In this document: positions 23,604 through 33,680 of the stretch, in pieces
Layout: every line of letters starts with the position of its first letter
How positions within the stretch are numbered: position 1 is the first letter of the stretch
NCBI GenBank assembly: GCA_947652605.1
Contig: OX393577.1
Location: forward strand, 56,878,108-56,942,107
Source of the DNA: Elmis aenea
Taxonomy: Eukaryota > Arthropoda > Insecta > Coleoptera > Elmidae
DNA: 64,000 nt
Direction of reading: 5' to 3'
Position numbers and translations under genes: made by a program
Notes under the pieces: generated by a model
Told to the model about the DNA's origin: nothing
The model's input: the letters and a program-made list of their open reading frames with translations, nothing else
The model's database searches: none

Positions 23604-23948
23604 TTAAGTTTTAAAAATTACAGAGTCCAAACGGCGACCATTTTTTTCGATACACATTCGAAGCTGATTTCTGAAAGTTTCCATCACTCGAGCAGTAATT
23701 TGAGGCGACATTCCTGTAATTTCTTGGCGTATTGCTGCTTTCAATTCGTCAACGGTTCGGGGATGGTGTTGAAAAACCTTCGCTTTCAGGTAGCCCCAAA
23801 GGAAAAAGTCGCATGGGGCAAGATCGGGTGCACGCGCAGGCCACCCAACGTCTCCACGTAACGAGATACGTGTCCTGGAAACATTTCCCTTAAAACGTCT
23901 ATTGTCCTTCTTGCCGTATGAGCCGTAGCTCCAACCTGTTGAAACCAT
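23604..23948 (-). pseudogene. mariner/IS630-type transposase, C-terminal half (left arm)
   Basis: The minus-strand reading from 23948 contains GDVGWPARAPDLAPCDFFLW and GYLKAKVFQHHPRT, the third catalytic Asp region (PxxPCDxFLWGxLK), then the C-terminal tail to the stop at 23604. In the neighbouring frame the DNA just upstream reads KLRELEHPDVWFQQVGATAH, then TARRTIDVLREMFPG. In this family the second catalytic Asp normally precedes GATAHT; here that codon is GTT (Val). A one-base shift separates the two halves. The copy is therefore catalytically dead on two counts. Confidence 0.85.
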
Positions 23949-23984
23949 ACATCCGGATGTTCAAGTTCTCTAAGTTTTGGATGT

Positions 23985-24330
23985 ATGGTTTCAACAGGTT
24001 GGAGCTACGGCTCATACGGCAAGAAGGACAATGGACTTTTTAAGGGAAATGTTTCCAGGACACGTATCTCGTTACGTGGAGACGTTGGGTGGCCTGCGCG
24101 TTCACCCGATCTTGCCCCATGCGACTTTTTCCTTTGGGGCTACCTGAAAGCGAAGGTTTTTCAACACCATCCCCGAACCATTGACGAATTGAGAGCAGCA
24201 ATACGCCAAGAAATTACAGGAATGTCGCCTCAAATTACTGCTTGAGTGATGGAAACTTTCAGAAATCAGCTTCGAATGTGTATCGAAAAAAATGGTCGCC
24301 ATTTGGACTCTGTAATTTTTAAAACTTAAT
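23985..24330 (+). pseudogene. mariner/IS630-type transposase, C-terminal half (right arm)
   Basis: This is the mirror copy of the left-arm gene on the plus strand: the same GDVGWPARSPDLAPCDFFLW and GYLKAKVFQHHPRT text, the same Val in place of the catalytic Asp, and the same frame change. One extra lesion is an in-frame TGA at 24243, replacing Arg in the left arm (ITARVMETF), so the annotated frame stops there although homology runs on to the TAA near 24328. Confidence 0.85.
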
Positions 24331-24660
24331 AAAAACAAATGGCATAGCATACATTTTCAGTTAATAAAAATAAAATCTAAATAGCATTTACAATGGCGTT
24401 TTTATTAAAGATTAAAATGTGGGAGATCATTTTGCCGGACCCTATAAGCATACAAAAAATGTACAGTTGTGTTAAGAATCTGTTTATATCTCTTCAATAA
24501 TTCTAAAATGAAAGGATTGCAAGCAAAATAAAGGCTTTTGGTACTCCGCTAAAATGCACAAAGTGATTTATCTTAGCCAGAGAGATTTATATTCAAAAGC
24601 AAAAATTTAGGTTAATATAAAAAAAAAAAAGTCAAATAAGAGTTATTTGTAACTACCAAC

Positions 24661-26075
24661 TATGCCAGGTGTAACTGGATTCTGGTATATCCCAAATATA
24701 TCTTTTGCATTGATGCACTTACCTTTATGAAATTTAGGGTTGAGTTTTCTGGGAATAAAATACACAAAACTGTGGATTTTTAGTTATAATCACCTAAACT
24801 TTTTTATTTTAAATCAAATACTCTGTATATTTTTAATGTTTTGGAAATTAATTGCAATTTTTATTACAACTGCACCATTAGGGTTAATTTTTATTACCTC
24901 AAATAATGTTTTTTTCCCCATTTTTATAAGATATATTAATCATAGTTAACTATCCTTGTAGCGGTTGTAATGGTGCAATAATTAGGTTAGCAGAATTATG
25001 CATACTTGCTGTTTACAATTATTATTAAATAGTTTGGTATTAGCTTAGTATGTAAGATTATATGTATAAAATATTGTAATATATATATATTTTGTGTGGT
25101 GGTCACGTTCACGACGATAATTAGCAACTAAAAACTGATTAAACCTTTTAGGAACAACATCGAAAAAATGTAAACGTCCAAAATGTTGTTGAATAAACAA
25201 TAAATATTGTGTAGGCAAACGACAAAATTATAAGTTTCCTGTTTTTTCTTTCAATTGTTTTAAATTACCGCTGTCTATCTTCATAGCCTACTTGAAAATA
25301 TTACTTTTCTCTAAAAATTAACAATAAAATCGCGATATCTAGGAAAATATCAATTTTAGGTGAAAAACAGCTTGTATATTTTCGAAAGAGAATCAAATTT
25401 TGTATAAGACGGTGTAAAAAAATATAGGGTGTTGTATTTAAAAAAAATGAGTTACCGATGTTTAAAGTTTTACAAGTTTGACCAAGCGTAAAAAACGCCC
25501 TGTATATTATTTTAAAAATGTAGGTGGTCCAAAGTGTTAAATAATCTATTGTCAGTCTTATCTCCAAGCGAATTTCTACAGACTTCTCAAAGTTTTTAAA
25601 TGCTCAAAATTTTTGAAAGTACTGCATTTTCATGAAAATGCAATTTTCACGAAAACGGTTGACTTTAGACCCATATAACCCTATACATTTTTTGAACTAA
25701 GTTTAAAGAGGAATCCAAAAATTTAAAAATATACCGTGTGTTCCATGAGAAAAAGAATAACTTTAATATGCCAATTTTTTTTGGCGCACCCCGTATGTTT
25801 GAAAATATTTTTTAAATGTAGCCCTTATTGACTTACATAATCTAACAGCGACAAAAGTTTAAAAGTATATACCGTTTGGCCATAAAACTCCGTGGCGTCC
25901 GTCGTGACACCTTGTATAGGATGATTTTGGCTTGAACCAAATATAGAATTTTAACTAAAAAAACCCAGTTTTATCCATTTTATTTCCCATAAACAACACT
26001 CCAAATTTTATAAATGATGGTGCATTCATGCAAAAGACATTTGTGAAATGGCAGAATTCAGTTACACCCGGTTTA
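24661..26075. mobile_element. Foldback element, family G, host to a family B half-copy
   Basis: The left arm (AGGTGTAACTGGATTCTGG ... CTTTTGCATTGATGCACTTA) is mirrored at 25925-26075 (TAAATGATGGTGCATTCATG ... CAGTTACACCCGG). Family B sequence (25209-25919) occupies much of the centre and probably inserted there. A related element with CCGGGTGCAACT-type ends is at 47975-48940. Confidence 0.65.
25209..25919 (-). mobile_element. Foldback family B, half-copy
   Basis: It reads inverted relative to 4741-5440 and includes the complement of the family B terminus near 25900 (CGTCCGTCGTGACACCTTG). Only one arm is present. An 88-codon minus-strand frame here parallels the open frame at 5076-5291 of copy 1 (both begin MEIxLTIDYLTL). 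This shows shared repeat sequence, not evidence of a protein. Confidence 0.75.
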
Positions 26076-27086
26076 CCCTTATTTTCAGTTATGCTGTATT
26101 TTGTTTATAGCATGTTTATTGAAATCGAAAACTTTATATGAATTCGATTTTTGTGGTTGGTGAATAATCTTTCTTCTTAAACGCAAATGTTTTTTTTTGT
26201 ATAAAAGTTTATCGTTTGTGTGTAATTTACGCCTTTTCAAAAACATCAACAGATACAGAACTAAAAAAAAATATTAATGTTCTCCAAATAAACAATGCCG
26301 AAGAAATTTAATTAGAAATTGCTTCATATTGCCATGTGATTAGTTAAAGTCTTAAATAATATTAAACCAAGGCGTTTCTTTTGCGCGGTCAACCTTGTTA
26401 AACTTTAAACACATGTTTTTATTGTAAGTAAAACACATGTTTTTGTCCTTTCTTCCTGAATAATAATATAAAGCCAATACGCTTAAAAAGCTCTTTAAAA
26501 AAGTTTTAAAATTGCAAAGACAATTCCATTTTTACTTTCAGCTTGTATTTAACACTAAATAAATAATATATAATAAACAAAATACGTAAACATACAGGGT
26601 GTTTCAAATTCTGAAGGCTTGAATAGGTGTCTCACTTAGTTTAAGAGTTGCAAAGCCGATTATATGGAGGCGTAATAGTGAAATTTGGTGCTGAATTTAA
26701 ATCTAAACAGAAAAAAGTATGGGCCTCTTGGTTTAGAGTATATTTAGCAAAAAAAATCAAGGACAATAAATATTTGATGAGAGAAGTATCGTATAAATCG
26801 TATTGGCTGGTACATTAGATGTTTCGACGATATTTTGTGCATGATTAAATATTATTTATAGAAGTTTACAGAAATGGTACACTATAATTAATCAGTGGAC
26901 TATAACTGTCATTCTAATTTGTGTGTGAATGTTATTGCTAGCGGTAGAAACTGATGTGTAACTTGTATTTGAAAAGCCACAATCGATTATTTATGGATAG
27001 TGTAACTCTAAACCCTTCTAATTAAATTAATCAGCATGGGTGAATGATATACGATAAAAGAGTACTTATTTCTGCTTTTGTTTCAG
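26076..27086. other. Intronic, nothing recognised
   Basis: ACAGGGTGTTTCAAATTCTG near 26595 looks like one terminus of a TIR element without a visible partner. The 3' splice site of the intron is at 27085-27086 after a TTTTGTTTC tract. Confidence 0.45.
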
Positions 27087-27222
27087 ATGTCGTTATCAAA
27101 CAGCAAAAAAGTAGTACTGCATCCTGTGAATTTAAAAACCAGCGGCATTTTTAAATGCGAAGTTTCAGCGGAGGCGCCGTCATTCGCTTCAGCACAGAGC
27201 GAAGCCCGCATGGAAGTTGTGT
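27087..27222 (+). CDS. beat-family protein, first Ig domain exon (3' half)
   Basis: It follows TTTCAG and ends at a GTAAGT donor at 27223. In the phase predicted by the exon at 3230, it reads MSLSNSKKVVLHPVNLKTSG and then IFKCEVSAEAPSFASA, closing with SEARMEVV. It therefore supplies the second Ig cysteine and the CEVSxEAPSF signature, highly characteristic of beat proteins. The exon leaves one extra base (phase 1), as beat genes usually do before the next Ig domain. I could not find that next exon in the remaining 37 kb, so it is probably beyond the window or hidden in unrecognised sequence. Alternative reading frames here are shadows. Confidence 0.9.
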
Positions 27223-27327
27223 GTAAGTCATAAAAGATTGTTTTAATTTCTTCAGTTACGCTTTTGACCTGCACATCTATTATTTGGTATGTTATTAATT
27301 GCAAGTACATTATTTGTTTACTGTGCT

Positions 27328-27968
27328 TATACAGGGTGTGTATAAATTGGCGGAAGCGCTACACGTAGCGATGTTCTTCGTAAAATTCTAAGTCGAAAAT
27401 TTTAATACAAAAATGTTGCACCATGCTACGTATGGCCTCAGGAACAATTAAAAAAAAAAAAAAAATTGGCAACCTTGCATCCATTGATTTGCGTTTGGAC
27501 GTTTTTTTATTAGCAATTTTTCCTTAGATATTTAATACTTCTAACCTAATGTTTATTCGAACTGAAAGCCCTCAGTTCGTAAACATACTTGCATTCTTTT
27601 AGGTATGGTCTAATACAAACAAGAAATAATTACGAGAAAAACAGAGATGACAGCTAATGACAATGTTGCCATACGTATTATTTTCATTCAAATCAGTGAT
27701 TAACATATTTTCAACACCAATTTTTGAAAGGAAAAACACAATATCTAGGAGAAAATTTTATTGAAAATTTATTTTTATTCGAAATCGCAGCTTTTTCATT
27801 AAATAATATTAAATAATAACGCTTATAAAGGCACTGAATGTCAAAACTATGAGAACCTAGACACAGCAAGCATGGTACAACATTTTTGTATTAAGATTTT
27901 CGACTTAGAATTTTACGAAGAACATCGCCACGTATAGCGCTTCCTCCAATTTATACACACCCTGTATA
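27328..27968. mobile_element. Long-TIR MITE, family A, copy 3
   Basis: Same ends as copies 1 and 2 (TATACAGGGTGTGTATAAAT ... CACACCCTGTATA) and about 641 bp long. It sits just 105 bp downstream of the beat exon's donor site, in the following intron. Confidence 0.88.
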
Positions 27969-28299
27969 ATTGATTAAATATATTTACGCAGCTGATTAAC
28001 ACTTTTCTTTTACTGTAAATACATGTTAAGATTTTATTTCTGTTTGGGGCGTCGATCGCTTCATACTTTTACTAAATCCATGATTTTTAAATGATAAAAA
28101 GTATGACCTCCTTTTACTAAAGTAAAAGATGATTGCCAACAAAAGTCTTTACTTTACACACACGTTGTTCATATTTCAAAGAACTGTACAAAACAAAATT
28201 AATTAGTTACAAATATTAGCTCTCCAAATTATTTTGAAGTAAAGTAGAAATATTTCGTTTAGTAAAGTCTTGTGAATCTAAAATCAACATCCTATACAG
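27969..28299. other. Nothing recognised
   Basis: Short AT-rich spacer between two mobile elements. Confidence 0.4.
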
Positions 28300-30053
28300 T
28301 AGGGTGGATCGAATTTTATTTTTTTATTCTTTTTTTCTGGCGGGGTGCGGAAAAGATGCTCTAGGGGAATACAATCAGAAGTCTTAAAGACAATATTTTG
28401 ATATTATTAGTGCAAGTACTGCCCCAAGCTTGCTGAATTTTGAAAAAAATTTGCTGAATGTATGTTATAGTTTATGCCCAATAAAAGTATTCAAGGTTAG
28501 GCTACAAAATTTTTATAACTTTTTTGGACAATTAAAAGAATAAGAAAATAGAACAGAATGTAAAATCACACAAAAACAATTTTAAAAAAAATTAAGATCA
28601 CTCCAAAATTAAGCTAATAACTTGGTTTTGTAGTCTTTCTTGGTTTGATACGACAAGATTCTAATTTATTTCTGATCAGTCACCAATATGACACATCTTT
28701 CAGTGATTTGTGTGTGGCAAGGCATCAAACAAAATTTAGGTAAAATATCAGGTTCGACTTTGTCCAGATTTGCGATGGGTTTGGAAATGATGCGAACAGT
28801 CAATTGACAATTGTTTTTGCGTCACTAGATTTCATAGAAATGTGGTCAATGTCAATGTATTGTGACATTGTGAGCCAGGTTTTTTCAATAAACTAATGTG
28901 CTCTTCGAACACAACTTTTCTGCGATAGTCCTCATTGCTTTTCCTGCATATCAGAATTTGCTTTTAAGGGCTTAGAATTTGAACCCTTAGTTTGAGACGT
29001 GGATCTTTGGGACTTTGATGTTTGGGAAACTTCTTCATAAAAGTTTCGTTGCAATTTTTTGGAAATATTGGTTTCGTTTTTCCTTGTAGTCTCTCTATCT
29101 AAGAAACACATCATCATTTTTCTTTGACCTCGCTGGTCTAACAAGAATTCTCTTTCTTTAATGAGTATCTTCCGCGATTTGTCACAAGAACTAGTCTGGA
29201 ACGAACTACATTTGCGTGGCAATGTCAAACAGAGTCCTGGCGTCCATTTTGAACTTCTCCAATTTGTTTCTGTAGTTGTCACTATTCTTTCTACATTGAT
29301 AGGGCTTTAGGATTGCACAGTATTTGTCTTGATATGTTTTTATTCTCGCTAAGATTGTTCGATGCTCTACTGTAGGTAAGGACGCTCTTCTCCAGATTTG
29401 TTCTATGTCAGTAGTAACTATTTTACTAGTGTCTCTTACCAAATCCTGAAATTGTTTTCTAAGGTTTGCGAGACGTAAATAAAATATTATATCATGCCTT
29501 CATGCCGTCATGCGTCGGTAACAAACTATTCGGGAATTCTTTGCCAACACCAAATATAGGACAGTTTGTATCACTGCTACGTAAACGTTTGTACTTTTAT
29601 TACAAAAAAATCACACTATCAAATCTCAAATATTCGAAATCAGAACGAAACGTGATATCTTTCTGAAAAAAAATTGAAACTATAGGTAAAGCTAAGGGAT
29701 GCTAAATGACCTATCCGCTACACTACTCGCGCACACCACGCGCACGTGACAATAAAATTACCCGGGAAAGTAAGAAAAACGGTATGTTTCATTGTTATTT
29801 TAATAATTAAAAGCATAAACTGTGATAATGTTCCAAAAAGTCGTTGTTAAAAATAGAACAAAGATATTTTAATTTAAAGTAACTTTTTTTAAATTCTCGT
29901 AAACTTTGACGACTTTGGGGCAGTACTTCCAATTATTATTTTTTTAAAATATTTTGCATGATTAATCAAAAGATACCAGGGCATCTATCGCGCACCCCCC
30001 GAAATCGAAATTCGAAAAAAAAAAATTCTCCCATATAAGAGCGATCCAGGGTA
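28300..30053. mobile_element. 1.75-kb TIR element carrying an uncharacterised decayed gene
   Basis: The left end begins TAGGGTGGATCG and the right end is CGATCCAGGGTA. Behind these, both sides continue in the same order when one is complemented: a T-rich run, GGGGTGCG against GGGGGGTGCG, GATGCTC/GATGCCC, and AAGTACTGCCCC (28414 and 29920). The TIR is therefore imperfect but more than 110 bp long. The interior carries a degraded minus-strand gene. The superfamily is unknown to me. Confidence 0.72.
28932..29600 (-). pseudogene. Uncharacterised insect repeat-associated protein, frameshifted
   Basis: Two overlapping minus-strand frames and an upstream piece form one protein broken by frameshifts. 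The upstream piece (about 29600-29480) gives CPIFGVGKEFPNSLLPTHDG. After a shift comes FYLRLANLRKQFQDLVRD and IEQIWRRASLPTVEHRTI to KMDARTLFDIA. After another shift near 29210 come KCSSFQTSSCDKSRKI and EREFLLDQRGQRKMMM. A Cys cluster followed by a FLxDQRxxRKM box, preceded by an LPT...LYLR segment, is a pattern I recall from uncharacterised proteins that are multicopy in insect genomes. I cannot name a function. The 3' part is low-complexity (Ser/Lys/Thr-rich). I see no catalytic motif. Confidence 0.55.
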
Positions 30054-30489
30054 GTAACAATATGTTTTGTATTTATTACATAGCCGGTTAAATCAGCAAT
30101 GTCGGGCAGAATTTTAAGGCGAATTTGTTGCCATTTTCACATTGTGCTACACCTTCAACTTTTTTATATATTCTGGAAAAATTAAAAACAGACAAATTTT
30201 TCGATTCTAAGTAATTCCATAGCCAATTATGTTAAAATCAAAATGTTAAATGATTCCTGTAGATAACTTTTGGTAGAACTTAAAAAAATATTTAAAAAGT
30301 CCTGGCACACTTAATTTTTGGGATGTTTTCCTTTTCTCTATATTTAAATATTGTTATTAGTCTAGGGAGACTAACTTACAATTTTATTCTAAAATTTTCA
30401 AAGACTATGTATTTTTCCAAGATGTCCCCATTGGTATTTCTTAGTTTTTTTACATAAAACACAAGTTTGCTGAGTTACGCACAGGTTCA
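30054..30489. other. Nothing recognised
   Basis: AT-rich sequence between the TIR element and the Jockey-like LINE. It may include LINE 3' UTR at its distal end. Confidence 0.4.
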
Positions 30490-30795
30490 CTATGCTCTGA
30501 TTTAGCCCTGAATCGCAATATACACTAGACCCGTTCAAAAGGTTTGGTCCTCTTGAGTCTTCTTTTCAAACCAGCATTATCTAGGAGCTGCAGCACCTCG
30601 GTGTTGCATGGGAGTGAAGTCTTCCCTCGTGCTTTTCTGCGAAATTTTTGATCTTCTCTCTGACGGTTGGAATCTTCAGACCATTCCGATAGTACCATGT
30701 AGCATCGACAATACCTCGGAGCACTCCATTTTGAAAGACCTGGATCTTATCTATGTTGCTTTTGACTGCACATCCCCAGAGCTGAACTCCGTAAG

Positions 30796-31046
30796 CTTGG
30801 TGGCTGGTGGTAAAACAACTTGTAATCGGGAGGTCCCAGGTTCGATTCCCAGGGCCGACTATCATTATAGAGGTTTCAGGTGGTTTCCTCTATGGTTAAG
30901 GCAAATGCTGTGGCAGTACTTCCACCTATCCTTGCCCATCCTTGACTCTCCACATCTTTACTCTCTATCCTTGTACCTCTAACGACTGAAAAGGGGGTCA
31001 ACCCCCCTATAGCAGTCTCCGAAAAAAACACGTGACCTTAGACCTT
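30796..31046 (+). mobile_element. tRNA-derived SINE with 13-bp target duplications
   Basis: The insertion is bracketed by TGAACTCCGTAAG (30783-30795 and 31047-31059). The head has a polymerase III box A-like TGGCTGGTGGT and a perfect box B GGTTCGATTCC, followed by GGGCCGAC as in a tRNA acceptor end. The body (GGTGGTTTCCTCTATGG, AGTACTTCCACCTATCC) recurs in the SINE at 40265. The 3' part ends in CACGTGACCTTAGACCT, not a simple poly(A). Confidence 0.9.
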
Positions 31047-31325
31047 TGAACTCCGTAAGTCCAAACTGACTTAAGGATTTGTTTGTACAGTATATGCACA
31101 GACAACTATGATTCTATTCCAATCAGAAAGTATATTTTTTTGTATGTAAGGTCAAGTTTTTTTTTCTTTATGTGTTCTTTCCATCGAAGACAAATATCCA
31201 GATTCGTTCCGAAGTATTTTGCTGTATCGCAATGTGGGATATTGGCATTGTTTATTGATATCGGGATTTGTTCATTTTGCTTGTAGGCAAAGTCGATATG
31301 CGCTGATTTACTCTAGTTGATTCTT

Positions 31326-31572
31326 AAGCTGCGTTCACATAGAAAAGTATTGTATTGTACCTATTGCCGCGTTGCACACCTTGTAAACTCCAAGCTTCTT
31401 GCAATACCCCATAAGAAGAACCAATCAGTGATCTACGGATAACCCTGCGTATGCGCAATTTGTGTACAAGTAGCTGGCGCTGCCACTATAACACCTCTAT
31501 GTGAACACTACTCTTGCAGGCACCTTGCAATACAACACAATACAATGCAATACTTTTCTGTGAACGCAGCTT
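31326..31572. mobile_element. MITE in LINE (AAGCTGCGTTCACA family)
   Basis: The inverted ends are AAGCTGCGTTCACATAGAAA and its complement near 31555-31572, with ATTGTATTG/CAATGCAAT extending the arms to about 35 bp. It interrupts the Jockey-like RT between the fingers/palm and thumb blocks. The target duplication is unclear (possibly a few T/C bases). Confidence 0.8.
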
Positions 31573-31850
31573 TTCTCTGCACCCCTTAGTGTTATCACTT
31601 ACTCTGTTGCATGCTTCTTGAAGTTTAGCAGCTGTTTCTATATTGTCATCACAAATTGCCAAGATGGTTGTATCGTCAGCAAAAGTTGCAATTGTGACGT
31701 TTTCAGTCTGTGAAATGCGCAAGTGTACAGCAAGTATAAAATAGGTCCCAAAACACTTCCTTGGGCTACTCCTGCATTTATATTTCTTATGTTCGAGTAG
31801 TCTCTCTCTTGCTTGACACGACTTTGTAACTCTTGTAATAACAAAGTTAC

Positions 31851-32589
31851 CCAAACAAAACACGTAGCTTATTATCACCCTGTATGTAAAATTCAATTAT
31901 ACGTGGTAATTTAATTTTTAATAACGTAAATTTTAAAAATAAATGAAAAAGAAACAATATTCGTACCAACCGTTTTAAAACAGGAACATTCATTGCCGCT
32001 CTTGTATTGATTGTACAACATGCAATGAACAAACGAGTATCGGTGAAACAAATGGCAGTTATGACAGCAATTACGTGAACTAATAATAACTCATTGTGAA
32101 ACATGTATTATTTTGCCGGCAAATTAAGACCAAAATGCTTTTATTGTCATTTTAATTAATATAAGGAAGCGTTATTGTGGCAGAGGCTGTATTGATGATT
32201 TTGCTAAATACGAAAGTAGGGCAATTTGAAGCTATTTTAACCGTGAAGAGGTGATTGACAGGTTTTAATTAATCAAATAAATCGTTTTAATTGTAATCGC
32301 TTTCACATAAATGAATGTTTTTAAATGGGTAGGTACATTTTTGCCAGAAATTGGCACACCAGCAAACAAGATATAATAGGTACAAAATAATTTATTTCGC
32401 GTTTCTGTGGTCAATGCAAAAAAAGTTTTAAAATAGTCGCAAGTTTTTTTTTCAAATAAGGTCTTCTAGAAAATTATACAAGGAGTCCCAGAAGTGACTC
32501 TAGTTTGGTAAATTTAAGTGTGTTTTAAAACGTTTTTATTTTGGTACAGTAGTATGACCTTTACTGTACAAACTTCTGTATTTTTTTGC
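31851..32589. other. Nothing recognised
   Basis: AT-rich sequence with no family-like frame. It includes a short ATCACCCTGTATGTAAAATT motif near 31874 resembling a TIR-element end. Confidence 0.4.
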
Positions 32590-32940
32590 TATTAATATAC
32601 TATTATTATCCGTAAGCCTCTTCTACCAGCGGTGTCGAGGCGATGGTTCCTCTCCATTTTCTCCCGTCTGTCGCTTTTTTTTTTTGGGTTGGTTTCATGG
32701 CAGTCCTTTTTTCCTTAGTTCTTTAGTATGTTTGCTATCTCCACTATTCCACGTTTTCCTGGGTCGTCAGAGTTTTTTCTTTTTCCTATTTCCATATCTG
32801 TTTCACTGTTTTTAGCCCGAACCACCTTACCTCAGTTGCTAGGTTTTTATTGTTTCCATTACACTTCTTATATTTAGTTTATTTCTTTTTTTTTCACTAC
32901 ATATTTTGTCCATTCTTGAAACACCTTCAATTGTCCTTAC

Positions 32941-33680
32941 CAAGCAGAGTCACGATACGTTGTCGGTAGAATTTGATTAAGGCTGTGTTTATTGCAACAA
33001 GGACATCAAAACTAAATGTTTCCCAAAGTTATACGTGCCACTCAGTGGCGTAGCGACGGGGGAGCGGGGGGTATCGATGCTCCGGGCGCCAGTCTTGGGG
33101 GGCGCCGCTAAAACAAAATATTATTGCTTTTATTTCACTTATTTTAAGCCAAAAAACTAAAATGCCATAATTTTAAAATTTGTTCTCATTTTCATTACAG
33201 TGTATTTGAATAAATATCACAACATTATTTTACTTAAAACTCACAAACTACAATAAAAATACGGTCAGGGGGGGGGGTGTAAAAAAAGATTATGCCCCGG
33301 GTGCCACTTACCCTCGCTACGCCACTGGTACCACTGGCCATTTCCTTCGGAAAAATAGGGGAATAACTGGTATAAAAGGTCATTTGTGTGATCATCGCGT
33401 TGGCCATGAAACCGTCAGAGACAAAATCGAAATTCTTCTATTTACCAATGCGCGCATCTGTTGCAAGTAAAATGGTGCAAAGTTTTTAAAAAATCTCAAA
33501 CGGTTCCGGAGAAAAACGTCAAAAACGAATATGCATAAGCGCATATGATTTGTGTTATATCTGTATAATCACGTACCTATATCTATGCGACTTGCATAGG
33601 CGTTTAACATAGGAAAAACCGTTTATACAAAGGCCTTGTTTTTTGCGTTTTTCTCCGGAACTGTTTAAGATTTTTTCATA
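32941..33680. mobile_element. Foldback family H (GTCACGATACGTTGTCG), copy 1
   Basis: It shares with 45741-46440 the sequence GTCACGATACGTTGTCG, TTTATTGCAACAAGGACATC, ATACGTGCCACT and GCGTTGGCCATGAAACCGTC. The right arm ends early, after CTCCGGAACTGTTTAAGA. It carries a hAT insertion at 33043-33327. Confidence 0.8.
33043..33327. mobile_element. Non-autonomous hAT element (CAGTGGCGTAGC family)
   Basis: It begins CAGTGGCGTAGCGACGGGGG and ends ACCCTCGCTACGCCACTG, classical hAT-type TIRs. Flanks GTGCCACT (33035-33042) and GTACCACT (33328-33335) are an 8-bp target duplication with one mismatch. Excising the element restores the host foldback sequence seen uninterrupted in copy 2 (ATACGTGCCACTGGCC at about 45831). 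Confidence 0.92.

Larger units (their letters stand above)
23487..24446. mobile_element. Near-perfect foldback of a mariner-type transposon half
   Basis: Two 468-bp arms (23487-23954 and 23979-24446) are almost identical inverted copies around a 24-bp loop. Termini are TACAGGGTCCGGCAAAATGA and its complement. Each arm carries the 3' half of a DDE transposase gene ending near the terminus. The few arm differences I see include GCACGCGCAGG against the complement of CTGCGCGTTCACC, and a two- or three-base change near 23900/24030. Such similarity implies a recent origin or arm-to-arm conversion. Confidence 0.95.
3439..27086 (+). other. beat intron, about 23.6 kb, filled with transposons
   Basis: The interval opens with GTAAGT and closes with TTTCAG, and the flanking exons are phase-compatible (0/0) and encode adjacent halves of one Ig domain. 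I therefore read it as a single intron. It holds at least fifteen recognisable mobile elements in both orientations, annotated separately. An unrecognised small exon inside it cannot be excluded. Confidence 0.8.
30525..31845 (-). pseudogene. Jockey-like reverse transcriptase, C-terminal half, broken
   Basis: From high to low coordinate, the remnant reads NIRNINAGVAQGSVLGPILY. After a frameshift come ATFADDTTILAICDDNIET (the catalytic FADD box) and KLQEACNRVSDNTKGC. The MITE intervenes, then KSAHIDFAYKQNEQIPISIN, DTAKYFGTNLDICLRWKEH. The SINE intervenes, then AYGVQLWGCAVKSNI, FQNGVLRGIVDATWYYRN, FAEKHEGRLHSH and a terminal RLKRTKPFERV. These blocks are the canonical Jockey/I-type order (PQGSVLGP, FADD, KYLG, YGIQLWG, FQNKxLR, HxNxxxxxLL..xxRRLKRxKPxxL). 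It is not functional. Confidence 0.85.
30490..31850 (-). mobile_element. Jockey-like LINE, truncated and twice interrupted
   Basis: The minus-strand remnant runs from an RT fragment at about 31845 to a stop at 30525-30527. It is cut by a MITE (31326-31572) and a SINE (30796-31046). Removing both in the mind restores collinear Jockey-type order: the RT catalytic region, the thumb, then the C-terminal tail. Several frameshifts are present. Confidence 0.85.

Noticed and set aside
27083..27310. Minus-strand 75-codon frame over the second beat exon
   Set aside because: The plus strand has consensus splice sites and a clear beat signature; the minus frame crosses the exon-intron border and resembles nothing.
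30838..30848. GGTTCGATTCC as part of a functional tRNA gene
   Set aside because: It is box B of a SINE with target duplications; the cloverleaf is not intact, and the same head occurs in a second SINE copy.
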